Of a DNA stretch of 33,853 nt, positions 1 to 6,967 are shown piece after piece. Every line of letters begins with the position of its first letter. The first letter of the stretch is position 1. The notes beneath the pieces were generated by a model that saw nothing but the letters and a program-made list of their open reading frames with translations, was not told where the DNA came from and did not search any database. The position numbers and the translations under genes were made by a program. This stretch comes from Burkholderiaceae bacterium (GTDB lineage Bacteria > Pseudomonadota > Gammaproteobacteria > Burkholderiales > Burkholderiaceae_C), in the NCBI GenBank assembly GCA_019234815.1, contig JAFALA010000115.1, positions 1 through 33,853 of the forward strand, in the 5' to 3' direction.

Positions 1-1
1 C

Positions 2-217
2 AAGACGGTGCTGGAGGCCGCGCTCGACGCTGGGTTGAGCGTGCCTTATTCGTGTCAGGCCGGACTTTGCGCGTCATGCATGTGCCGGGTCGTCGAAGGC
101 AGCGTGCACATGCGCCACAACGAAGCCCTGGACAAGAAGGACCTGGCCAAGGGCTGGGTGCTGGCGTGCCAGGCCGTGCCGACCAGTCCGCTGGTGCACG
201 TCAAGTTCCCGGAGTAG
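2..217 (+). CDS. Ferredoxin reductase, C-terminal [2Fe-2S] domain (5' partial)
   Basis: Only the last 71 codons lie in the window; the gene enters from the left. The visible part is a plant-type [2Fe-2S] ferredoxin domain with the cluster motif C-x4-C-x2-C (CQAGLCASC, about residues 18-26 of the visible part) and the fourth ligand in LACQAVP. In PaaE- and KshB-type reductases this domain follows an FAD/NAD(P)H reductase and passes electrons from NADH to an oxygenase. The tail, with a [13 protein letters not shown] stretch before the last cysteine, resembles from memory the reductase of 3-ketosteroid 9-alpha-hydroxylase (KshB) more than PaaE. The downstream gene is a FadD3-like ligase, which fits ring degradation. 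The upstream FAD part is not visible, so the substrate partner is inferred. Confidence 0.85.
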   Translation, partial: KTVLEAALDAGLSVPYSCQAGLCASCMCRVVEGSVHMRHNEALDKKDLAKGWVLACQAVPTSPLVHVKFPE

Positions 218-223
218 CTTGCG

Positions 224-245
224 ATGAATGCCCAATGAATGCCCA
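224..245 (+). repeat. Tandem 11-bp duplication across the fadD3-like start codon
   Basis: The unit ATGAATGCCCA occurs twice, head to tail, at 224-234 and 235-245. Both copies start with ATG. The second ATG (235) opens the acyl-CoA ligase frame. The first opens a four-codon frame (M-N-A-Q-stop) whose TGA at 236-238 overlaps the real ATG. A GGAG at 211-214 is well placed for the first ATG but about 20 nt from the second. Confidence 0.9.
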
Positions 246-1848
246 TTTACCTCTGACATTGCCCGCGCTGATCAGGCAGGCCGCGGCACGTTTTCCGCAG
301 CGCCCGGCCATCGTCGACGAGACGTACCGCATCAGCTACGCCGAATTGCTGGCGCGCAGCCAGCAGGTCGCGCGCGCACTCATCGCCCGCGGTATCCAGT
401 CCGGCGATCGCGTGGCGGTCTGGGCGCCCAACATCCACGAATGGATTCTGGCGGCCTGCGGCGTGCATGCCGCGGGCGCGGTGCTGGTGCCGCTCAACAC
501 GCGCATGAAGGGCGCTGAAGCGGCGGACATCCTGGCGCGCAGCGGCACCCGGCTGCTGTTCTGCATCGGGACTTTTCTCGACCATTACTACCCCGAGTTG
601 CTCCGCGAGCATCGTCCCGCCACGCTGGAAGTGATCGTGGTTCTGCGCGGAGAGGTTCGACCGGGTGTGTGTTCAGCCAGGGACCTGAGCTGGGACGAAT
701 TCCTGCAGGGAGGGGATGCCGTTGACACGGCCAGCGTGCTGGTCCGCGAAGTGGGCCTGAGCGGTGAAAGCACCGCCGACCTGATGTTCACCTCGGGCAC
801 GACGGGCCGCCCCAAGGGCGTCATGGCCGCCCATGCTCCGACGATTCGCGCCTTTCGTGAATGGACCCGGGTGGTGGGGCTCGAGGAGGGCGACCATTAC
901 CTGATCGTCAATCCTTTCTTCCATGCCTTTGGCTACAAGGCGGGCTGGGTTGCGGCCTTCATCGCCGGCGCCACGGTCTACCCCGAACAGGTGTTCGATG
1001 CGGAAAAGGTGCTGGCCCGCATCGAACGCGATCGCATCAATTTCCTTCCCGGACCACCCACGCTGTTCCTTTCCATGCTGGCGCACCCCAGGCTCGATTC
1101 GTTCGACATCTCATCGTTGCGCGCCACGGTGACCGGTGCGGCCACCGTGCCGCCGATCCTGATCGGCCGCATGCGCAACGACCTGGGCATTGCCAGGGTG
1201 ACCACCGCCTACGGCCTGACCGAATGCGGCGGCTGCGCAACCATCTGCGATCCTCAGGATAGCGTCGATACGGTGGCCGGCACCTGCGGTCGCGCGCTGC
1301 CGGGCACCGAGGTCCGCTGCGTCGACGAACTGGGGCAGGCGGTCGCTCCGGGCAGGGCCGGCGAGGTGTGCCTGCGGGGCTATCACGTGATGCAGGGTTA
1401 TTTCGAGGACCCCAAGGCCACCGCCGAGGCGATCGATGCAGAGGGCTGGCTGCACACGGGCGATGTCGGGGTGATGGACGAGCGCGGCTACTTGAGAATC
1501 ACCGACCGCCTCAAGGACATGTTCATCGTCGGGGGCTTCAATTGCTACCCGGCCGAGATCGAAAGAATGCTGGTCGAGCACCCTGCGATTGCACAGGTCG
1601 CGGTGGTCGGCATACCCGAGGAGCGCATGGGGGAGGTCGGGTGCGCCTGTGTGGTGCTGAAGCCGGACTCGACGCTGTCGGAAGAAGCATTGATCAGTTG
1701 GGCTCGCTCACGCATGGCCAACTACAAGGTGCCGCGCCGCATGCTGCAGTTCGACGCGTTTCCGCTGAATGCGTCGAACAAGGTCCTGAAGCGCGAGCTG
1801 CTTCAGTCGGTGCTGGCGCGCCTGGCTGGCGCGGCCGGCGTGCCTTGA
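235..1848 (+). CDS. FadD3-like acyl-CoA ligase (AMP-forming)
   Basis: A 537-residue member of the ANL (acyl/aryl-CoA synthetase) superfamily. It activates a carboxylic acid as an acyl-adenylate and transfers it to CoA. Visible motifs are the phosphate-binding loop [13 protein letters not shown] (about residues 184-196), the adenylate motif YGLTE (about 326), the hinge region GWLHTGD followed by [13 protein letters not shown], and the catalytic lysine in [11 protein letters not shown] near the C-terminus. The N-terminus ([18 protein letters not shown]) is typical of FadD3/HIP-CoA ligases of steroid degradation, but related medium- and aryl-CoA ligases look similar. ATG 235 was chosen because it starts the conserved N-terminus. 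It lies 17 bp after the reductase gene, so the two are probably co-transcribed. The last 46 bp overlap the end of hyfI on the other strand. Confidence 0.85.
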   Translation: MNAHLPLTLPALIRQAAARFPQRPAIVDETYRISYAELLARSQQVARALIARGIQSGDRVAVWAPNIHEWILAACGVHAAGAVLVPLNTRMKGAEAADILARSGTRLLFCIGTFLDHYYPELLREHRPATLEVIVVLRGEVRPGVCSARDLSWDEFLQGGDAVDTASVLVREVGLSGESTADLMFTSGTTGRPKGVMAAHAPTIRAFREWTRVVGLEEGDHYLIVNPFFHAFGYKAGWVAAFIAGATVYPEQVFDAEKVLARIERDRINFLPGPPTLFLSMLAHPRLDSFDISSLRATVTGAATVPPILIGRMRNDLGIARVTTAYGLTECGGCATICDPQDSVDTVAGTCGRALPGTEVRCVDELGQAVAPGRAGEVCLRGYHVMQGYFEDPKATAEAIDAEGWLHTGDVGVMDERGYLRITDRLKDMFIVGGFNCYPAEIERMLVEHPAIAQVAVVGIPEERMGEVGCACVVLKPDSTLSEEALISWARSRMANYKVPRRMLQFDAFPLNASNKVLKRELLQSVLARLAGAAGVP

Positions 1849-2372
1849 GGCTGCGAGCCGGCAGCCTGTCGCCGGACCACGGCGAGGATGCCGCGCAGAA
1901 TATCGATCGGTGCGGGCGGGCAACCCGCCATGGCAAGATCGACCGGAATCACGTTCGCCACGCGGCCGCACGATGCATGGCCTTCGCCGAAGATGCCGCC
2001 GTCGCAGCCGCAATCGCCGACGGCCAGCACCAGCCGGGGTTCGGGGGTGGCTTCGTAGGTGCGCAGCAGCGCCTCCTTCATGTGGCGCGAGACCGGGCCG
2101 GTCACCAGCAGCAGGTCGGCGTGGCGGGGGCTGGCCACGAACTTGATGCCCAGGCCTTCGATGTTGTAGTAAGGGTTGTTGAGCGCGTGGATTTCCAGCT
2201 CGCAGGCATTGCAAGAACCCGCGTCGACCTGCCGGATGGCCAGGGCTTGCCCGAGGATGGCGAGCAGCTCGGCCTGGATGCGGCCTGACTCGGCTTGGAC
2301 CGGCTCGGCGAGCGCCGGAGGCGTCTCGGTCACGACGCCGGTGCGGGCGATCTGGTGCAGGATTTTCCACAT
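1803..2372 (-). CDS. hyfI: Hydrogenase-4-like small subunit (NuoB/HyfI family)
   Basis: A 189-residue protein of the NuoB/HycG/HyfI family, the peripheral subunit that carries the proximal [4Fe-4S] cluster next to the large subunit. The expected ligands are present: C54 and C57 in [10 protein letters not shown], a cysteine in GDCGCDGG (C121 or C123) and C151 in AGCPPAP, so an N2-like cluster should form. Other family signatures are LNNPYYNIE and the [18 protein letters not shown] stretch. It is shorter than E. coli HyfI. The alanine/proline-rich C-terminus (about residues 165-189) runs into the 3' end of the convergent acyl-CoA ligase gene. It is the last gene of the operon, 15 bp after hyfG. 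The ATG has only a weak ribosome site, which suggests coupling to hyfG translation. Confidence 0.9.
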   Translation of the reverse strand: MWKILHQIARTGVVTETPPALAEPVQAESGRIQAELLAILGQALAIRQVDAGSCNACELEIHALNNPYYNIEGLGIKFVASPRHADLLLVTGPVSRHMKEALLRTYEATPEPRLVLAVGDCGCDGGIFGEGHASCGRVANVIPVDLAMAGCPPAPIDILRGILAVVRRQAAGSQPQGTPAAPARRASTD

Positions 2373-2387
2373 GGCTAGTGCTCGTGT

Positions 2388-3869
2388 TCAGAGGTCATGT
2401 CCGGAATAGCTGAGGTTGAACGATTTGTTGATCAACGGAAAATCGGGAACGATGTTGCCGATGATCGCGTGCTCGAGCACGGGCCAGTTCTGCCAGGAGG
2501 GATCGTGGCAATGGCAGCGCTGAATCGTCCGGCCCGATTCGTCCAGCTCCAGTCCGACGAAGATCTCGCCGCGCCAGCCCTCGATCCATCCGGCGCCGAC
2601 AGGCCCGCCGGCACCAGGGGTCAGTTCGGCGCGCAGCGGTCCAGCCGGTAGCCGCCGGCACAGTTCGCGCAGCAGGCGCAAGGATTCCATCACTTCGTCG
2701 AAGCGTACCGTCACCCGTGCAGCGACGTCGCCGTTGAGGTGGGTGGCCATCGTCACGTCGAGCTGGTCGTAGGGCGGCATGGACGGATTGCAGCGCAGAT
2801 CCCAGGTCTGCGCGCTGGCGCGGCCGGCCAGGCCGGTCAGGCCAAGTCGCGCCGCCAACTGGGGCGACACCCGTCCCGTGGTCAGAAAGCGGTCCTGCAC
2901 GCCGGCATGCTCGTCGTAGATCGTGTGAAGCCGGCGCAGGACGGGATCGAGCGCATCGCATTGCTCGATCAGCTGGCGGCAGCCTTCGGCATCGAGGTCG
3001 ATCGCCACGCCGCCCGGCACGATGCGATCCATCATCAGGCGGTGGCCGAACAGCAGCGCCGACAGCCGCAGCCATTCCTCGCGCAGGCGCGAGAACTGCG
3101 CCAGACCGAAGGCGAAGCCCGCGTCGTTGCCCAGGGCGCCCAGATCGGCGAGGTGGCTGGCCACGCGCTCGCGTTCGAGCAGCACGGCGCGCAGCCACTG
3201 CGCGCGCTCGGGAACGGCGCCATTCGCGGTGGCTTCGAGCGCCATGCAATAGGCCCAGGCGTAGGCGACGGTGGAGTCGCCCGAGACGCGGCCGGCCAGG
3301 CGGTAGGCGTCCAGCGGCGCGAGTTCGGTGAAGCGGCGGGCGATGCCTTTGTGTACATAGCCCAGCCGCTGCTCGAGCCGCAGCACTTTTTCGCCGACCA
3401 CGGAGAAGCGGAAATGCCCGGGCTCGATGATGCCGGCGTGCACAGGGCCGACGCCGATCTCGTGAACGCCCTCGCCGTCGACGCGAACAAAGTCGTAGGG
3501 CGCGGGCTGGGCCTGGCCGGCCCAGAGGCCATGGTCCAGCCAGGGCCGCTGGTCGGCTGCGTCCTCGGCCTGCACGCCGTCCAGATCACGGGCTGCGCGC
3601 TGCATGCGGACGGCCGAAGGAAACAATCCGCTGAGGTCGGGATAGGCTTGGTCTTCGGCCAGCGGCAATTCGATCCAGGCCAGCCCGGCTTCGAACGAGA
3701 ACGCGTAGGCTGCGCAGGCCGCCTTGCCGGTAGGTCGGGGCGAGCCCCAAAGCGCCACCAGCCGGCCGCCGCTGGCACGCACATCCTGGGCAATCGCCAG
3801 CCAGCCTTCACGGTCGACCACGCCGTGGCGGATGGGCACGGGAGAAGCCAGCGGAACCAGCATCGACAT
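2388..3869 (-). CDS. hyfG: Hydrogenase-4-like large subunit lacking Ni ligands (NuoCD/HyfG family)
   Basis: A 493-residue fusion of a NuoC-like N-terminus (about 1-120) and a NuoD/hydrogenase large-subunit domain. Family landmarks are GPVHAGIIEPGHFRF (about 141-155), YVHKGIARR and RAVLLERERVASHL. In true [NiFe] hydrogenases the first metal motif is RVCGICG. Here the same position reads GRVSGDST (about 193-200), with no cysteine. The C-terminal DPCxxC motif is replaced by a tail ending in PDFPLINKSFNLSY. All four nickel-binding cysteines are therefore missing and hydrogen chemistry is not expected. Proteins of this kind are known from Ehr complexes. It may instead bind quinone or couple another redox reaction (inference). 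Two close ATGs (3869, 3863) are possible starts; it begins 4 bp after hyfF. Confidence 0.9.
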   Translation of the reverse strand: MSMLVPLASPVPIRHGVVDREGWLAIAQDVRASGGRLVALWGSPRPTGKAACAAYAFSFEAGLAWIELPLAEDQAYPDLSGLFPSAVRMQRAARDLDGVQAEDAADQRPWLDHGLWAGQAQPAPYDFVRVDGEGVHEIGVGPVHAGIIEPGHFRFSVVGEKVLRLEQRLGYVHKGIARRFTELAPLDAYRLAGRVSGDSTVAYAWAYCMALEATANGAVPERAQWLRAVLLERERVASHLADLGALGNDAGFAFGLAQFSRLREEWLRLSALLFGHRLMMDRIVPGGVAIDLDAEGCRQLIEQCDALDPVLRRLHTIYDEHAGVQDRFLTTGRVSPQLAARLGLTGLAGRASAQTWDLRCNPSMPPYDQLDVTMATHLNGDVAARVTVRFDEVMESLRLLRELCRRLPAGPLRAELTPGAGGPVGAGWIEGWRGEIFVGLELDESGRTIQRCHCHDPSWQNWPVLEHAIIGNIVPDFPLINKSFNLSYSGHDL

Positions 3870-3873
3870 CGCG

Positions 3874-5337
3874 TCAGCCTCCGCCGCCTATCATGGCCGC
3901 CGCCTGGCGGTACCAGCCATCTAGATAGGGCGGCACGTAAAGCCCGAGCATGAGCCCGAATCCCAGGTGCACGAAGACGGGGATCAGCGCCGGCGGATGG
4001 GCCAGCGGCTTGAGCGTGGTGTCGCCGAACACCATGGGCTGCACGCGGCTGAAGACCGATGCGAAGGCCAGGCCCAGCGCCATCAGCAGGAAGGGCGCGG
4101 CCCAGGCGTGTTCGCGCATGGCGGTCGTGACGATCAGGAACTCGCTGGCGAACACGCCGAAGGGCGGCATGCCGAGAATGGCCAGGGCGCCCAGCATCAG
4201 GCCCCAGCCGACGGTGGGGCTGACGCGGATCAGCCCGCGAATCTCGTCCATGATCTGCGTGCCGGCCTTCTGGGTGGCATGTCCGACCGCGAAGAAGATG
4301 CCGGACTTGATCAGCGAATGAACGGTCATGTGCAGCAGGCCGGCGAAGTTGGCGACGGGGCCGCCCATGCCGAAGGCAAAGGTCATCATCCCCATGTGCT
4401 CGATGGACGAGTAGGCAAACATGCGCTTCACGTCTTTCTGGCGGATGATGAAGAAGACCGCGGCCACCACCGACACCAGGCCGAAGCCCATCATGAGCTG
4501 GCCGGTCAGCGGGCTCCGTAGCGCGCCGTCAGTGAGCACCTTGCATCGCAGCACGGCGTACAGCGCCACGTTGAGCAGCAGGCCGGAGAGCACGGCCGAT
4601 ACCGGCGTCGGACCTTCGGCGTGCGCATCGGGCAGCCAGTTGTGCACCGGCACCAAGCCCACCTTGGTGCCGTAGCCGATGAAGAGGAAGGCGAAGGCCA
4701 GCATGATGATGTTGGGATCCAGCTGCCCCTTGATGGCGTCGAGGTTGGTCCACAGCAGCGCGCCGCTGCCTGCGGCGCCTATGGCCTTTTCGGCTGCCAT
4801 GTACAGCAGCACGGTGCCGAACAGCGCTTGCGCGATGCCCACGCCGCAGAGGATGAAATATTTCCATGCCGCTTCGAGGCTGGCCGCGCTGCGGTAGACG
4901 CTGACCAGCAGCACGGTGGTCAGCGTGGCGGCCTCCATGGCCACCCAGACAATGCCGAGGTTGTTGGTCGTCAGGGCCAGCAGCATGGTGAAGCTGAACA
5001 GCTGGTACATGCTGTGGTACAGGCGCAGCCGCGGCAGGGTCATCTTGCCGTGGTCGCGCTCGATGTGCATGTAGGGGCGCGAGAAGATAGCGGTCGTCAG
5101 GCCGACAAAGGCCGTCAGCGCGACGAGAAAGACATTCAGCGCATCGATGTAGAACTCGCGGTCCCAAGCCAGCAAGGCCCCGTCGTCGATCACCTTGACG
5201 GTGAGCGCGCACGCCGCGCTAAAGGTGGCGGCGCTGAAGGCGACATTGAGGTCGCGCGCGTAGCCGCGATGGCCTATCAGCCCCAGCACCAGGCCGCCGA
5301 GCAGCGGAAAACCAAGCAGCAGCGCCAGTGCGGTCAC
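3874..5337 (-). CDS. hyfF: Hydrogenase-4-like antiporter-type membrane subunit HyfF
   Basis: A 487-residue polytopic membrane protein of the Mrp-antiporter/NuoN-NuoM-NuoL family, with about 13-14 hydrophobic segments. Key ion-translocation features are the glutamate in IVWVAMEAATL, the lysine in GYGTKVGLVPVHNWLPDAH, the TPVSAVLSGLLLN motif and the charged residues in YSSIEHMGMM. In the complex it would form one of the proton- or cation-pumping modules. The start is GTG at 5337, directly after the TGA of hyfE (one base between them), which indicates translational coupling. E. coli HyfF is slightly longer. It belongs to the same transcription unit as its neighbours, which are 1-4 bp away. Confidence 0.9.
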   Translation of the reverse strand: MTALALLLGFPLLGGLVLGLIGHRGYARDLNVAFSAATFSAACALTVKVIDDGALLAWDREFYIDALNVFLVALTAFVGLTTAIFSRPYMHIERDHGKMTLPRLRLYHSMYQLFSFTMLLALTTNNLGIVWVAMEAATLTTVLLVSVYRSAASLEAAWKYFILCGVGIAQALFGTVLLYMAAEKAIGAAGSGALLWTNLDAIKGQLDPNIIMLAFAFLFIGYGTKVGLVPVHNWLPDAHAEGPTPVSAVLSGLLLNVALYAVLRCKVLTDGALRSPLTGQLMMGFGLVSVVAAVFFIIRQKDVKRMFAYSSIEHMGMMTFAFGMGGPVANFAGLLHMTVHSLIKSGIFFAVGHATQKAGTQIMDEIRGLIRVSPTVGWGLMLGALAILGMPPFGVFASEFLIVTTAMREHAWAAPFLLMALGLAFASVFSRVQPMVFGDTTLKPLAHPPALIPVFVHLGFGLMLGLYVPPYLDGWYRQAAAMIGGGG

Positions 5338-5338
5338 A

Positions 5339-5998
5339 TCAGTCTTCCTTCAGTTTTTCGAGGTGGTGGATGTCCAGGCTGTCGAACTGCTCGCGGATCT
5401 GGAACATGAACACGCCCAGGATCAGCACGCCGATCAGCACATCGAGCGCGATGCCGAACTCCACCACCATCGGCATCCCGTAGGTCGCGGACGTGGCAGC
5501 GAAGAACAGGCCGTTCTCCATCGCCAGAAAGCCGATCACCTGCGGCACCGCCTTGGCGCGCGTGATCATCATCAGGAACGACAGCAGCACGCAGGCCAGC
5601 GCGATGCCCAGGGTGCCGCCGGTCAGCGTCGACGACAGGCGCGAGATCGGGATGGCGAGATTGAACGCAAAGATCACCACCAGGATGCCGATCAGCATGG
5701 TCGTGGGAATGTTGATCAGGGTCTCGATGTCCCAGCGGATGTTGAGGCGGTTGATCACGCGATGCAGCAGCCAGGGAATCAGCAGCACCTTCAGCACTAG
5801 GGTGAGTCCGGCGGAAAGGTAGAGGTGGGGCTGGTGGGTCACGTAGCCGACCACGCTGGTCGCCAGGGCGAGCGTCGCGCCTTGCAGCGTGAACAGGTGA
5901 ATCAGGGACAGGATGCGGCGCTGCGAGATCATCGCGAATGCCAGGATCAGCAGCACCGCGCCGAGCAGGTTGACGAATTGGGCGAGCAGGGTGTTCAT
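5339..5998 (-). CDS. hyfE: Hydrogenase-4-like membrane subunit HyfE (NuoK-like)
   Basis: A 219-residue membrane protein with about six hydrophobic segments, close to the usual length of HyfE. The N-terminal half resembles NuoK, the small complex-I subunit with buried glutamates. Here a glutamate lies in FLAMENGLFFAA (about 155-166) and another in MVVEFGIALD. It should sit between the HyfC anchor and the antiporter-like subunits and take part in coupling. The C-terminus (FDSLDIHHLEKLKED) is cytoplasmic and charged. It begins at ATG 5998, 14 bp after the hyfC stop, and its TGA almost touches the hyfF start. There is nothing unusual apart from the tight packing. Confidence 0.88.
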   Translation of the reverse strand: MNTLLAQFVNLLGAVLLILAFAMISQRRILSLIHLFTLQGATLALATSVVGYVTHQPHLYLSAGLTLVLKVLLIPWLLHRVINRLNIRWDIETLINIPTTMLIGILVVIFAFNLAIPISRLSSTLTGGTLGIALACVLLSFLMMITRAKAVPQVIGFLAMENGLFFAATSATYGMPMVVEFGIALDVLIGVLILGVFMFQIREQFDSLDIHHLEKLKED

Positions 5999-6012
5999 CG
6001 CATCGCTTCAGG

Positions 6013-6960
6013 TCAGCGGGCCAGCAGCAGGTGGATCAGCATGCCGATGACCGCCAGCAGAAAGGCCGTGGCGAGGAATTCAGGCACCCGGAAGATGCGC
6101 ATCTTGGCCAGCTGGGTTTCGAGCAAGGCCAGCAGGAAGCCGCCGATCGCGAGCTTCAGCACCAGCACCGGCAACGCCAGCAGCATGACCGCCGGCGCCT
6201 GCGCCTCGGCCACGCCCCAGGGGAAGAACAACGCCAGTCCGATGCACGAATAGGTGAACAGCTTCAGGCTCGCAGCCCATTCGAGCAGTGCCAGGTGGCG
6301 GCCCGAGTATTCGAGCAGCATGGCCTCGTGGATCATCGTCAGTTCGAGGTGGGTGGCCGGGTTGTCGACGGGGATGCGGGCGTTTTCCGCCAGCGAGACC
6401 ATGGTGAACGCGACGCCAGCGAAGGCCAGGCCCGGATAGATCGCCAGTTGGCGGTGCGCCAGTGTTTCGACGATGGTGGCCAGCGAGGTCGACTGCGAGA
6501 TCAGCGAGGCCGAGAACAACACCATCAGCAGTGCCGGTTCGGCCAGGAAGCCGACCAGCATCTCGCGCCGGGCTCCCAAGGTGCCGAATGCCGTGCCGAT
6601 GTCCATGGCCGCCAGCGACATGAACACGCGGGCCAGCGCGAACAGGCCCACGAGCGCGATGGCGTCGGCGGCGCTGGCCAGCGGCAGGTCGGTGGACAGG
6701 GTCGGCACGATGGCGCTCGCCAGCACCATGCAGCCGAAGATCAGGTAGGGCGCGACGCGGAACAGGCGCGAGGCCTGGTCCGCCACGACGGCCTCCTTGT
6801 TGAACAGCTTGTGCAGCGCCCGGTAGGGCTGCCAGATGCTGGGCGCGGACTTGTTCTGCAACCAGGCCCGCCATTGGCTGATCCAGCCGGTCAGCAGCGG
6901 CGCCAGCGTGACGGCCACGACCAGCGCCAGGACTTGGGAGATCAGGCCGCCGATGCTCAT
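6013..6960 (-). CDS. hyfC: Hydrogenase-4-like membrane anchor HyfC (NuoH/HycD family)
   Basis: A 315-residue membrane protein of the NuoH/HycD/HyfC family, the anchor that links the peripheral redox arm to the pumping arm. The diagnostic segment is ARIPVDNPATHLELTMIHE followed by AMLLEYSG (about 212-240). It matches the conserved cytoplasmic loop facing the redox subunits. About eight hydrophobic helices are visible. The length equals that of the E. coli subunit. The conserved acidic and polar loop is intact although the large subunit has lost its metal site, so the coupling path looks preserved (inference). It starts at ATG 6960, 7 bp after the hyfB stop. Confidence 0.92.
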   Translation of the reverse strand: MSIGGLISQVLALVVAVTLAPLLTGWISQWRAWLQNKSAPSIWQPYRALHKLFNKEAVVADQASRLFRVAPYLIFGCMVLASAIVPTLSTDLPLASAADAIALVGLFALARVFMSLAAMDIGTAFGTLGARREMLVGFLAEPALLMVLFSASLISQSTSLATIVETLAHRQLAIYPGLAFAGVAFTMVSLAENARIPVDNPATHLELTMIHEAMLLEYSGRHLALLEWAASLKLFTYSCIGLALFFPWGVAEAQAPAVMLLALPVLVLKLAIGGFLLALLETQLAKMRIFRVPEFLATAFLLAVIGMLIHLLLAR

Positions 6961-6967
6961 GCCGGAC

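Noticed and set aside
1368..2288. Plus-strand open frame spanning the end of the acyl-CoA ligase and hyfI
   Set aside because: It is in another frame of the ligase and antisense to hyfI, with no recognisable domain.
2424..2433. TTGATCAA as an FNR half-site pair
   Set aside because: It lacks the four-base spacer and lies inside the hyfG coding sequence.
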